A stretch of DNA of 64,000 nt from Pseudomaricurvus alkylphenolicus (GTDB lineage Bacteria > Pseudomonadota > Gammaproteobacteria > Pseudomonadales > Cellvibrionaceae), in the NCBI RefSeq assembly GCF_011683955.1, contig NZ_JAAQPI010000002.1:572157-636156 (forward strand), given 5' to 3'. The notes below the pieces were generated by a model. The model worked only from the letters and a program-made list of their open reading frames with translations. It was not told the DNA's origin and made no database searches. This document shows, piece after piece, positions 40,479 through 48,194 of the stretch. The position numbers and the translations under genes were made by a program. How positions within the stretch are numbered: position 1 is the stretch's first letter; the number at the start of each line of letters is the position of its first letter.

Positions 40479-41186
40479 ATGACAACGACTGACACACTGG
40501 AGCCGCCGTTTGCCGCTCCCCCGCATGATAAAACCCCTCAACAGCGAAAGGGCATTTACCTGACTTTGCTGGCCATAGGCGTGTTTGTGACGTTGGTTAT
40601 GGCCGGATTTCTAAACAAAATTACAACCCCAAGGGTACTCAGCCCCATTGAATTGAGGGCCAATGGGACCTATGTCTTTGACCAACCGCGTATTTTCAAA
40701 GACTTTAGCCTGCAGAATCAGCATGGGGAATCATTTGCTCTGGAGCAGCTAAAGGGCAAGTGGTCGTTGATGTTTTTTGGATTCACCTCGTGTCCCGATG
40801 TGTGTCCAGCCACCTTGTCATTGATGAAAGATGTGAAGGCGCAGCTCAAGCCCGAGATTGCCGCTAAAACTCAGTTTGTGCTGGTGAGTGTGGACCCCGC
40901 TCGGGATACCAGCGAGCAACTGAATCAGTATATGGCTTATTTTGACCCCGAGTTTGTTGGCTTGACCGGTGAATTTCTGGAAATCAAACGCCTGGCCAAT
41001 CAGCTGAATATGGCTTTTGTGAAGGTCAGGCAGGGGCCGGGAGCAATGGACTATACGGTGGACCACAGCACAAACATCGCGTTGGTGAACCCCTTTGGTC
41101 ACTACCACGGATTTATAAAACCTCCGCTGGATACTGCCAGGGTGAAGCTTACATTGCAGTCAATCGTGACGACCTTTGATCCCTGA
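40479..41186 (+). CDS. SCO1/SenC copper chaperone
   Basis: SCO proteins load copper into the CuA site of CoxB. The 235-aa protein has an N-terminal membrane anchor (about 25-45) and a thioredoxin fold with the copper ligands CPDVCP (about 107, CxxxC) and the distal His in YTVDHSTNIALV (about 189). It starts 3 nt after ctaB and ends the oxidase locus, converging with znuB. Confidence 0.96.
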   Translation: MTTTDTLEPPFAAPPHDKTPQQRKGIYLTLLAIGVFVTLVMAGFLNKITTPRVLSPIELRANGTYVFDQPRIFKDFSLQNQHGESFALEQLKGKWSLMFFGFTSCPDVCPATLSLMKDVKAQLKPEIAAKTQFVLVSVDPARDTSEQLNQYMAYFDPEFVGLTGEFLEIKRLANQLNMAFVKVRQGPGAMDYTVDHSTNIALVNPFGHYHGFIKPPLDTARVKLTLQSIVTTFDP

Positions 41187-41207
41187 AACCATTCAACTTT
41201 TTTGGGG

Positions 41208-41993
41208 CTAAATCGCTGGTTTTTTCAGCATGCTCAGGCAGAAGCATACACTGGTGCAGAGTACTGCTGAAGGCCCAGCTGGCGTATCCCAAAAAAAGGA
41301 GATCGCCAAACCACCGACAATGGCGCCCATAGCGATGAGGCTGGCAAGAATCGCCATTTGTTCAGGAGTCTGAACCAGCCGCCGGCTGGCGGCTGCCGGA
41401 ATAATCAATAGCGCAGTAATCAGCAAAACGCCAACAACTTTCATCGCAACCGCTATCAGCAGCGCCATCATCAACATCAGAGTCGTTCTTACCCATGCAA
41501 CACGGATGCCCTCCACTAATGCCAACTCTTCATGGACTGTGATCGATAACAAAGGTCGCCAGAGCCAAATCAATAACGGAAGGACGATACCTGCAGTGAT
41601 GGCAATCGTGACCAAATCATCCGTCGTTGCCGCCAGCAGGTCCCCAAACAGGTAGCCGTAGAGATCGATGCGGCCATCGCCAAATACGCTGACAGTGACC
41701 AACCCCAGGGCCAGCATGGAGTGGGACAAAATGCCCAGTAGGGTGTCTGTGGCAATACTGCGATTGTGTTGTAGCAGCACCAGCAATAATGCCAATAACA
41801 GACAAAACACGGTTACTGCTAAATTGATATTGACCGCCAAAATCAGGCCCAGGGCTACACCAGTGAGGGCAGAGTGAGCCAGGGTGTCTCCGAAGTAGGC
41901 CATGCGCCGCCAGACTGCAAAGCAACCCAGCGGCCCAGCCATCACCGCAACTCCACAACCGCTAAGCAGTGCGAATAAGATAAACTCAGGCAT
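41208..41993 (-). CDS. znuB: Zinc ABC transporter permease ZnuB
   Basis: ZnuB is the membrane channel of the high-affinity zinc importer. The 261-aa length equals E. coli ZnuB. The start [31 protein letters not shown]-like segment with [15 protein letters not shown] (about 34-48) is typical, and seven or more hydrophobic helices follow. ATG 41993 overlaps the znuC end by 8 nt; the longer frame would overlap znuC much further. Confidence 0.96.
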   Translation of the reverse strand: MPEFILFALLSGCGVAVMAGPLGCFAVWRRMAYFGDTLAHSALTGVALGLILAVNINLAVTVFCLLLALLLVLLQHNRSIATDTLLGILSHSMLALGLVTVSVFGDGRIDLYGYLFGDLLAATTDDLVTIAITAGIVLPLLIWLWRPLLSITVHEELALVEGIRVAWVRTTLMLMMALLIAVAMKVVGVLLITALLIIPAAASRRLVQTPEQMAILASLIAMGAIVGGLAISFFWDTPAGPSAVLCTSVCFCLSMLKKPAI

Positions 41994-42750
41994 GTTGTTG
42001 GTTCTCGCAGGACCCCCGATGTTCCATCTCACCGTGTATGTCATGGTCGTGGTCATGGTGGTGGGTATAAACGGCGACTCCGGAATGGGCCGCTTGGCCA
42101 AACAGTTCCAAGTACGCGGGGTCTTCGCTGACGCTTTCCGGGTGACCGTGACAGCAAACGTGTTGGTTGAGGCAAACGACGGTATCGGTAGCGGCCATTA
42201 CCAGATGCAGATCGTGGGAAACCATCAACACACCACAACCTTTGTGATTGCGGATGTCCGTTATCAGCTGGTAGAGCTTGGCCTGCCCTGCGACGTCAAC
42301 ACCTTGTACCGGTTCATCCAATACCAGCAGATCCGGGGCGCGCAACAAGGCGCGAGCCAGGAGTACTCTCTGGGTTTCACCGCCCGACAGGCGAGCCATT
42401 GGGCTATTGAGCAGGTGACTGATGCCGGTCAGTTGCAGTGACTCTTCAATGTCAGTGGGATCTTGTTGAGCCAACTGCAGGAAGCGCCTGACTGAAAGCG
42501 GCAGGCTGGGTTCGATATGTAACTTCTGCGGCATATAACCGATTTTAAGCGCCGTTCGCCGCCAAAGCTCTCCAGAAGACGGATGTTGCAAGCCCAATGC
42601 GATACGTACCAATGATGTTTTACCCGCACCATTGGGGCCGATCAAGGTCACAATTTCGCCTCGATGCATCTGTATGGATACCCGGTCCAGCACCCGTCGG
42701 TCACCAAATTCCAGGCAGAGATCGGTTGCTTTTATCAGCAGTTCACTCAT
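41986..42750 (-). CDS. znuC: Zinc ABC transporter ATPase ZnuC
   Basis: ZnuC powers zinc import. The 254-aa ATPase has Walker [10 protein letters not shown] (about 38-46), signature LSGGETQRV (about 120) and Walker [13 protein letters not shown] (about 136). A His-rich C-terminal tail ([17 protein letters not shown], about 226-242) may bind zinc. It overlaps zur by 8 nt upstream and znuB by 8 nt downstream, so the three genes are one operon. Confidence 0.97.
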   Translation of the reverse strand: MSELLIKATDLCLEFGDRRVLDRVSIQMHRGEIVTLIGPNGAGKTSLVRIALGLQHPSSGELWRRTALKIGYMPQKLHIEPSLPLSVRRFLQLAQQDPTDIEESLQLTGISHLLNSPMARLSGGETQRVLLARALLRAPDLLVLDEPVQGVDVAGQAKLYQLITDIRNHKGCGVLMVSHDLHLVMAATDTVVCLNQHVCCHGHPESVSEDPAYLELFGQAAHSGVAVYTHHHDHDHDIHGEMEHRGSCENQQHA

Positions 42751-43252
42751 CTTTGTTCCCTGTGCAGGCCTGGCATAAGCCTACCAATTCGATTGATTGT
42801 GCCTTGATGGTGAAGTTGAACTGGGCGGCGGAATCTTTTATATCGTGCTGTATTTTCTCTGTGCAGAACTCGATGGCAACGCCGCATTCCTCACAGATCA
42901 TAAAGTTATTGTCATGATCACCCTGCGGATGAGTACAGCCGACGAAGGCATTCAGCGTATTAATTCGGTGAATCAGGCCTTGCTCCAACAAGAACTCCAG
43001 CGCGCGGTACACCGTCGGTGGCGCGACCCGGCGCGTGGATTGCTCGGCCAGCATCTCCATCAGGGCGTAGGCACCCAAGGGTCTGTGGCTTTGCCATATC
43101 AAGCGAAGCACCTGCTCCCTAAGCTGGGTCAGCCGCACACCATTGTCACTACAGATACGTTGCGCGGTTTCCATCGCGGTACTGATGCAATGATTGTGGT
43201 CATGAAGACGGGAAGCAATCGATGGTGATATTGGGGAGCCTGAAGGGGGCAT
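42743..43252 (-). CDS. zur: Zinc uptake regulator Zur (Fur family)
   Basis: Zur represses zinc uptake genes when zinc-loaded. The 169-aa protein has an N-terminal winged helix (about 25-95; [13 protein letters not shown] is the recognition region) and a metal/dimer domain with [10 protein letters not shown]. Structural-zinc cysteines lie in CEECG and CQAC. I choose ATG 43252 ([12 protein letters not shown]) over an upstream TTG at 43267; the stretch HDHNHC near residue 20 matches Pseudomonas Zur. It heads zur-znuC-znuB, and its start is 27 nt from the Zur box. Confidence 0.95.
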   Translation of the reverse strand: MPPSGSPISPSIASRLHDHNHCISTAMETAQRICSDNGVRLTQLREQVLRLIWQSHRPLGAYALMEMLAEQSTRRVAPPTVYRALEFLLEQGLIHRINTLNAFVGCTHPQGDHDNNFMICEECGVAIEFCTEKIQHDIKDSAAQFNFTIKAQSIELVGLCQACTGNKDE

Positions 43253-43279
43253 TGGAAGAGCCTGCAATTACAAAGGTAT

Positions 43280-43292
43280 GTTATTATATAAC
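43280..43292. promoter_or_regulatory. Zur box between zur and znuA
   Basis: GTTATTATATAAC matches the gammaproteobacterial Zur palindrome core GTTATANTATAAC with one mismatch. It overlaps a perfect minus-strand -10 (TATAAT, complement of 43283-43288) for the zur operon and lies 27 nt before the znuA start, so one repressor site can close both promoters. Confidence 0.85.
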
Positions 43293-43318
43293 ACTATCTT
43301 TTTGTCTGGTGTATCCCA

Positions 43319-44182
43319 TTGTACGGTTTGAAAAGTCTTCTCCTTATATTGTTCCTGGTATCTGTTGCCATCCGGGTTCACGGAGGTTCAGAACCGGTTC
43401 GCGTGATTAGCAGTGTACAGCCATTGGCGCTGTTGTTGGATTTGGTGACTGAAGGGAAGGTAGAATCCCGTGTTCTATTGGGAGAAGGGCAAACTCCTCA
43501 CGACTTTGCGTTTTCCGTATCTGACAGACGACAATTGGCACAGTCGGATTTGTTACTCTGGGTGGGGCCGAGTCTGGAGCCCTACTTGCAGGAGCTTGCG
43601 GTAAATACTCGTCAAGTTTCCATGGAAGGTGTATTGAGCTTGCCCGACCAGGGTCGCCACTCCTCAGATCACGCGCATGATAACCATCACGAACAGCACC
43701 TCTGGCTGAATGGCACTCATGCGATACCGGTGTTGTACGCAATTTCCTTACAGTTGTCAGAGTTGGATCCCCAGAATCGGGAATTCTACAGAACGAACGC
43801 CCAGCGGGAGGCAGAAGCTCTGCTACGACTGTTACCGCCGCCCAGCTCAGTAACCAGTATCGAAACATCCCGCCGTGCCTACGCAGTAGATCATCAGGCC
43901 TACGGTCACTTTCTGGAATACGTGGATCTGCCCGCACCTATTGTTCTTTCCCATTCTCCCGAGATTGCGCCGGGGGCACGCAGCCTTTGGCGTGCGGGCC
44001 AGCAGCTGGAAAACGGCGACTGTCTGCTGATTGTCAAAGGACACAAGCGTAAGTGGATGACCAGCTTCGCCAATCGTGAGCAGCTGCAGATGCGGGAGGT
44101 GGACCTGTTAGGCGTTGGTGTGACCAGTTACAAATTGCTACTGATCAATCTCTATGACGAGTTCAGGAGCTGTGCTTATTGA
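43319..44182 (+). CDS. znuA: Zinc ABC transporter substrate-binding protein ZnuA
   Basis: ZnuA captures Zn2+ in the periplasm and hands it to ZnuB. The 287-aa precursor (shorter than the usual 300-310) has a signal peptide (about 1-22) and the four ligand positions: H61 (TPHDFAFSV), H127 (HLWLNGTH), H192 or H197 (DHQAYGHFLEY) and D262 (VDLLGVG). A short His-rich loop (HSSDHAHDNHHEQH, 114-127) lies between them. No in-frame ATG exists; the frame is closed upstream by a TAA at 43289, so translation must begin at TTG 43319 or a nearby TTG, without a visible ribosome site. It is divergent from zur. Confidence 0.92.
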   Translation: MYGLKSLLLILFLVSVAIRVHGGSEPVRVISSVQPLALLLDLVTEGKVESRVLLGEGQTPHDFAFSVSDRRQLAQSDLLLWVGPSLEPYLQELAVNTRQVSMEGVLSLPDQGRHSSDHAHDNHHEQHLWLNGTHAIPVLYAISLQLSELDPQNREFYRTNAQREAEALLRLLPPPSSVTSIETSRRAYAVDHQAYGHFLEYVDLPAPIVLSHSPEIAPGARSLWRAGQQLENGDCLLIVKGHKRKWMTSFANREQLQMREVDLLGVGVTSYKLLLINLYDEFRSCAY

Positions 44183-44195
44183 AAAGGGGCGATGG

Positions 44196-44251
44196 GCAAA
44201 AAGAACCCTGCACTGGTAATAGGGAGGAGAGAGTGAGAGCCCAGTGCAGGG
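44196..44251 (-). terminator. Strong hairpin terminator of the 86-aa gene
   Basis: CCCTGCACTGG (44206-44216) pairs perfectly over 11 bp with CCAGTGCAGGG (44241-44251) around a 24-nt loop. On the minus strand the stem is followed by TTCTTTTTGC, a usable U tract, so it should end the minus-strand small gene. Read the other way it may also slow transcription out of znuA. Confidence 0.75.
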
Positions 44252-44297
44252 AAGAGCGATGAATAATTAATTACAACGCCAAGAGGAGAGTTGACTG

Positions 44298-44558
44298 TTA
44301 CTGCTGGCTAGAGGCTTCAAGCATACGGTTAAAGCGCTGTTCCAGCTTGGAAGCCAGCTTTTCGTTGGCGGCTTCCAGTGTTTCTTCCATCTTCTGAGCA
44401 TTTTGCTCAGCAAGCATAATTTCTTTAGTTGCCCAGCTTGAGCTGGCGCCAGTCTCTGCAACGATGACAGCAACGTTGGAGTAGCTGGAACCAACCTTAT
44501 TAGCCATAGCGCCGTTAGCGAACAGTGCAAGAGCGAGCAGAAAACCAAGTTTTTTCAT
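44298..44558 (-). CDS. Small secreted coiled-coil protein of unknown function
   Basis: The 86-aa product has a clear Sec signal peptide (MKKLGFLLALALFANGAMA, cut after residue 19) and a 67-residue mature part. The latter ends in a charged helical, coiled-coil-like stretch (about 48-86). No cysteine, lipobox or membrane helix is present in the mature part, so it is probably a free periplasmic or secreted protein. I recognise no family. GGAGG lies 9 nt before the ATG and a strong hairpin terminator follows the gene, so it forms its own unit. Codon use is highly expressed-like. The upstream region is unusually rich in repeats. Confidence 0.8.
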   Translation of the reverse strand: MKKLGFLLALALFANGAMANKVGSSYSNVAVIVAETGASSSWATKEIMLAEQNAQKMEETLEAANEKLASKLEQRFNRMLEASSQQ

Positions 44559-45017
44559 GATGAGGTCCTCCGTTGAGGTGGTTGATTCCGATCACCAGGG
44601 CTTGGAACCTGCTGATCAGTTGTTTTGTTACTTTGTGTTACGCATGGTAACGGAATGGTGTCAGTGATGCCAGCACTTTTTTTGTGCAATGGCACATATT
44701 TCTTCCCGTTTGTGGGGCGAGCCTACACAAATTAACAGTGGTAACACTATATATAGTGGTTGGTAACGTATAAGTAACACTATGCGGGGTTGGTTAAGCG
44801 AATGTTAAAAAGTGTTACCGGCGGAATTCTCTGCAAATTCAATTGCATTTGTCCTTCAATTCTCGCTGTTAGAGAATAGCGGCACCCGGAATCGCCGTAG
44901 CCATTGAGATTCCAGCAACCATTTTTCCAGTAGCGACGTTTTCCAGTAACAATATCTCCTGGTGATAACGTTTCTGGTAACAACGCACCCAGTAATAAAC
45001 GGACAACGGAACCCAGC
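44559..45017. other. Repeat-rich 459-nt region between the small secreted gene and polA
   Basis: No gene is seen here. The region contains nine GTAAC/GTTAC pentamers. Of these, three are in the longer word GTAACACT (44741, 44774, and inverted at 44811-44818). A perfect 14-bp palindrome, CACTATATATAGTG, lies at 44745-44758. An imperfect hairpin has a T7 loop (44668-44694; TGCCA, GCAC and their complements). A set of degenerate 16-nt repeats runs up to the polA start (separate entry). It must hold the divergent promoters of the small gene and of polA. Confidence 0.7.
44911..45006 (+). repeat. Degenerate tandem repeats, about 16 nt, in the polA leader
   Basis: Six imperfect units of 15-17 nt run head to tail and end 12 nt before the polA ATG. 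They begin near 44912, 44927, 44943, 44959, 44975 and 44990. Cores are CCAGCAACC, CCAGTAGCGACG, CCAGTAACAATA, CTGGTGATAACG, TGGTAACAACG and CAGTAATAAACGG. The shared core is close to CCAGTAACAACG. They do not encode a peptide linked to polA. Confidence 0.55.
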
Positions 45018-47774
45018 ATGTCTAAAGCCCCCCTGATCCTGGTGGATGGATCCTCTTATCTGTACCGCGCCTACCACGCCCTGCCACCCCTGACGAACTC
45101 GAAGGGCAACCCTACCGGAGCGGTCAAAGGGGTGATCAATATGCTTCGCCGAATGGATAAGGACTATCCCGGCAGTGTTGTCGCCGTGATATTCGATGCC
45201 AAGGGCAAAACCTTTCGCGACGACATCTATCCTGAATACAAAGCCAATCGTCCTCCCATGCCAGACGATTTAAGGGTCCAGATAGAGCCCATTCACAACA
45301 TCATTCGTGCGATGGGAATGCCCCTGCTTATTATTGATGGTGTGGAAGCAGATGATGTTATCGGCACGCTGGCACGCCAGGCCACAGAGCAGGGGGTCGA
45401 TGTGGTAGTGTCCACGGGCGACAAGGACATGGCGCAGTTGGTGAGTGAACACGTTACGCTGGTGAATACCATGACCGATACGGTGATGGATCTGGACGGG
45501 GTGGTGAACAAGTTTGGCATTCCGGCGGACCTCATCATCGATTTTCTGGCACTGATGGGGGATAAAGTGGACAACATTCCCGGAGTACCGGGCGTGGGTG
45601 AAAAAACCGCCTTGGCGCTTCTACAGAGCCTGGGCGGTTTGGATGCGATCTACGGAGATCTGGAGGCAATACGCGAGTTGGGCTTTCGCGGTGCCAAGAA
45701 AATGCCGGAAAAACTCTCCGAACACCGCGACTCCGCTTACTTGTCCTACGAATTGGCAACCATCAAGACCGACGTGGAACTGGAGGTAGGGCCCCGCGAC
45801 CTGGCCATGACCGCCAGAAATGAAGATGGCCTGATGGCGCTGTTCCAGGAGATGGAGTTTAAAACCTGGATCAAGGAGCTGAGTGGTGCGGAGCCGGCGC
45901 AGGGTGGTCAGACAAGCACACAAGACACGGGTGACGGGGAGACGGTTGCTCCCCCGCAAGTCAGCGAAGTTCATTACGAAACGGTTCTCGACAAAACATC
46001 GTTTCTCAACTGGATAGAACGGTTAAAACAGGCCGATCTGTTTGCCTTCGACACAGAAACCACGAGTCTTGACTATATGGAAGCCCGGGTTGTGGGGGTG
46101 TCTTTTGCCATCGAGGCTGGAGAGGCTGCCTACGTTCCCTTTGGGCACGACTATCTGGATGCGCCGGAGCAGCTGCCCGAAGACTGGGTCTGGGAGCAGT
46201 TGCGTCCGCTATTGGAAAATCCAGGCATCAGAAAAGTGGGTCAAAACCTGAAATACGACAAGAGTGTGTTGGCGAACCATGACGTGGATCTGCAGGGAAT
46301 TGCCTATGACACTATGCTGGAATCCTACGTGCTCAACTCTGCGGGAAGTCGTCATGACATGGACACCCTGGCGGAAAAGCACCTGGATCACCAGACGATT
46401 CATTTTGAGGATATTGCCGGTAAAGGGGCCAAGCAACTCACGTTCAATCAGATTCCTCTGGATCAGGCGGGTCCCTATGCCGCTGAAGACGCGGACATCA
46501 CATTGAGATTGCATCAGACGCTATCACCCCAGCTGGCTCGAATTGCCTCTCTGCAACGCGTGTTTGACGAAATTGAATTGCCGCTACTCAGTGTATTGTC
46601 ACGAATTGAGCGCAATGGAGCCTTGATCGACTCTAATATGCTGGGACAGCAAAGCCACGAAATCACCGAACGCCTGCAGGCCCTAGAGAAGCAGGCCTAT
46701 GAACTGGCAGGTGAGGAGTTTAACCTGGGGTCTACCAAGCAGCTGGGGGCGATTCTGTTCGAAAAGCTTGAACTGCCGGTGATTAAAAAGACACCCAAGG
46801 GCGCGCCGTCCACTGCGGAGGAGGTGTTGCAGGAACTGGCCCTGGATTACGAATTGCCGGCATTGCTGATTGAGTACCGGGGGCTTTCCAAGCTCAAATC
46901 CACCTATACGGACAAGCTTCCGAAAATGGTGAAACCTGCTACTGGGCGCGTACACACGTCCTACCATCAGGCGGTTACGGCTACGGGGCGTCTGTCCTCG
47001 ACAGATCCGAACCTGCAAAACATTCCCATACGTACCGAAGAGGGTCGTCGTATTCGTAAGGCCTTTGTAGCCCCGGCGGGTTACAAGGTCGTTGCTGCCG
47101 ATTATTCCCAGATCGAGCTGCGTATCATGGCTCACCTCTCAGGTGATGAAAACCTGCAGCGCGCCTTTGCAGAGGGTATGGATGTCCACAGAGCCACCGC
47201 CGCCGAGGTGTTTGGTGTGAACCTGGATCAGGTCAGCGACGACCAAAGGCGCAGTGCCAAAGCCATTAATTTCGGGTTGATCTATGGTATGTCCGCCTTC
47301 GGGTTGGCAAAACAGCTGCACCTGGGGCGCCATGAGGCACAGCAATACATCGACCTGTATTTTCAACGCTACCCGGGCGTTCAGCGATATATGGAAACCA
47401 CCCGCAGTGAAGCCGCCGAGAACGGCTATGTGGAAACCCTGAAAGGACGTCGTCTCTACCTGCCTGAAATCAATTCCCGCAACGGTATGCGGCGCCAGGC
47501 GGCAGAGCGCACGGCAATCAATGCGCCCATGCAGGGTACAGCGGCGGATATTATCAAACTCGCCATGCTGGATGTGGACGCCTGGCTGACAGAATCCGGC
47601 CTGGACGCCAGAATGATGATGCAGGTTCACGATGAACTGGTGCTGGAAGTTGCGGAAAAAGATCTGGATGCTGTCTGTCAGGGATTGAAGGACAAAATGG
47701 AAGCTGCCATGAGTCTGGATGTACCGCTGCTGGTGGAAGTGGGCATCGGAGAAAATTGGGAAGAAGCCCATTAG
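45018..47774 (+). CDS. polA: DNA polymerase I
   Basis: Pol I fills gaps, removes RNA primers and repairs DNA. The 918-aa protein has all three domains. The 5'-3' exonuclease (about 1-290) carries [16 protein letters not shown] and [18 protein letters not shown]. The 3'-5' exonuclease (about 325-515) keeps FDTETTSLD with both catalytic acids, so proofreading should work. The polymerase domain (about 530-918) has [19 protein letters not shown] (motif A), [20 protein letters not shown] (motif B) and [12 protein letters not shown] (motif C). Length is close to E. coli (928). Confidence 0.98.
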   Translation: MSKAPLILVDGSSYLYRAYHALPPLTNSKGNPTGAVKGVINMLRRMDKDYPGSVVAVIFDAKGKTFRDDIYPEYKANRPPMPDDLRVQIEPIHNIIRAMGMPLLIIDGVEADDVIGTLARQATEQGVDVVVSTGDKDMAQLVSEHVTLVNTMTDTVMDLDGVVNKFGIPADLIIDFLALMGDKVDNIPGVPGVGEKTALALLQSLGGLDAIYGDLEAIRELGFRGAKKMPEKLSEHRDSAYLSYELATIKTDVELEVGPRDLAMTARNEDGLMALFQEMEFKTWIKELSGAEPAQGGQTSTQDTGDGETVAPPQVSEVHYETVLDKTSFLNWIERLKQADLFAFDTETTSLDYMEARVVGVSFAIEAGEAAYVPFGHDYLDAPEQLPEDWVWEQLRPLLENPGIRKVGQNLKYDKSVLANHDVDLQGIAYDTMLESYVLNSAGSRHDMDTLAEKHLDHQTIHFEDIAGKGAKQLTFNQIPLDQAGPYAAEDADITLRLHQTLSPQLARIASLQRVFDEIELPLLSVLSRIERNGALIDSNMLGQQSHEITERLQALEKQAYELAGEEFNLGSTKQLGAILFEKLELPVIKKTPKGAPSTAEEVLQELALDYELPALLIEYRGLSKLKSTYTDKLPKMVKPATGRVHTSYHQAVTATGRLSSTDPNLQNIPIRTEEGRRIRKAFVAPAGYKVVAADYSQIELRIMAHLSGDENLQRAFAEGMDVHRATAAEVFGVNLDQVSDDQRRSAKAINFGLIYGMSAFGLAKQLHLGRHEAQQYIDLYFQRYPGVQRYMETTRSEAAENGYVETLKGRRLYLPEINSRNGMRRQAAERTAINAPMQGTAADIIKLAMLDVDAWLTESGLDARMMMQVHDELVLEVAEKDLDAVCQGLKDKMEAAMSLDVPLLVEVGIGENWEEAH

Positions 47775-47836
47775 AGATTAAAGAGCAGTAAATGGGTCTA
47801 TTCAGGACAAATTGCGGTATCCAAAGAGTCATCCCT

Positions 47837-47863
47837 GAACTTTGCAAGAAAGGCCCGGTCTCA
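47837..47863 (+). promoter_or_regulatory. AlgU (sigma-22/sigma-E type) promoter of a small RNA
   Basis: GAACTT (47837-47842) and TCTCA (47859-47863) are separated by 16 nt, fitting the GAACTT-N16/17-TCTNA pattern of AlgU/RpoE-dependent promoters. It lies 63 nt past the polA stop and points toward a strong terminator 76 nt downstream with no coding frame between. Confidence 0.75.
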
Positions 47864-47869
47864 GTAATC

Positions 47870-47964
47870 AAGATATTTCATGGTGTCTTGCTCTCCTTAC
47901 TTAGAGGCCGCATGGCCGACCGCTTTCTCAATAAAAGCGCCCTGGTTATCCAGGGCTTTTTTTT
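47870..47964 (+). ncRNA. Probable envelope-stress small RNA in the spf/ErsA position
   Basis: A transcript of about 95 nt is predicted from the AlgU-type promoter to the T8 terminator. It has a pyrimidine-rich open stretch (TCTTGCTCTCCTTACTT, 47886-47902) that can pair with AAGGAG ribosome sites. A small GGCC-GCAT-GGCC hairpin (47906-47917), an A-rich link and the terminator stem follow. This is the layout of an Hfq-dependent antisense regulator. The place after polA is that of Spot 42 in enterics and of the sigma-22-dependent ErsA in Pseudomonas aeruginosa. Sequence homology to ErsA was not tested. Confidence 0.7.
47939..47964 (+). terminator. Rho-independent terminator after the small RNA and polA
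   Basis: GCCCTGG (47939-47945) pairs with CCAGGGC (47950-47956) around TTAT, followed by eight T residues. Its distance from polA (165 nt) and the promoter in between suggest it serves the small RNA first. Confidence 0.92.
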
Positions 47965-47967
47965 GGC

Positions 47968-48084
47968 TTGAATTTGCAGTTAACCACTACTTTAGGTTTT
48001 GGTTTACTGAAACTGGATGAGATAGAGTGGTGGGGAACTGAAGATGAAATTGAGCGTCTAAAAATTGAACAGAACTGGTTCTAG
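47968..48084 (+). pseudogene. Possible gene remnant, 38 codons
   Basis: An open frame from TTG 47968 to TAG 48082-48084 ends in a coding-like run (LKLDEIEWWGTEDEIERLKI, then EQNWF). It has no ribosome site and starts inside the tail of the terminator. It may be the end of a gene lost by deletion, or chance. Confidence 0.2.
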
Positions 48085-48118
48085 ATGGCGACGCTCAGGA
48101 CACTGCGTCGCTGGCTTG

Positions 48119-48184
48119 CCGACAGCGTCCCCAAGGCTGTCGGTTTTGTGCCCGACGGTTTCCCCAAGGCCGCCGGGCACTTTT
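48119..48184 (+). terminator. Tandem terminator-like hairpins before the TonB receptor gene end
   Basis: Two hairpins stand in a row. CCGACAGC/GCTGTCGG (48119-48126 and 48136-48143) is followed by TTTT. GTGCCCG/CGGGCAC (48148-48154 and 48174-48180) is followed by TTTT. Both loops contain TCCCCAAG, so one may be a copy of the other. The T runs serve plus-strand transcripts coming from polA; the converging TonB receptor gene ends 11 nt further on. Confidence 0.65.
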
Positions 48185-48194
48185 CGTTGGTCAA

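Noticed and set aside
44691-44706. TGGCAC as a sigma-54 -24 element
   Set aside because: No GC-containing -12 element follows at the required distance.
44780-45019. 79-codon minus-strand frame across the polA leader
   Set aside because: It lies over the degenerate repeats, overlaps the polA start and has no ribosome site.
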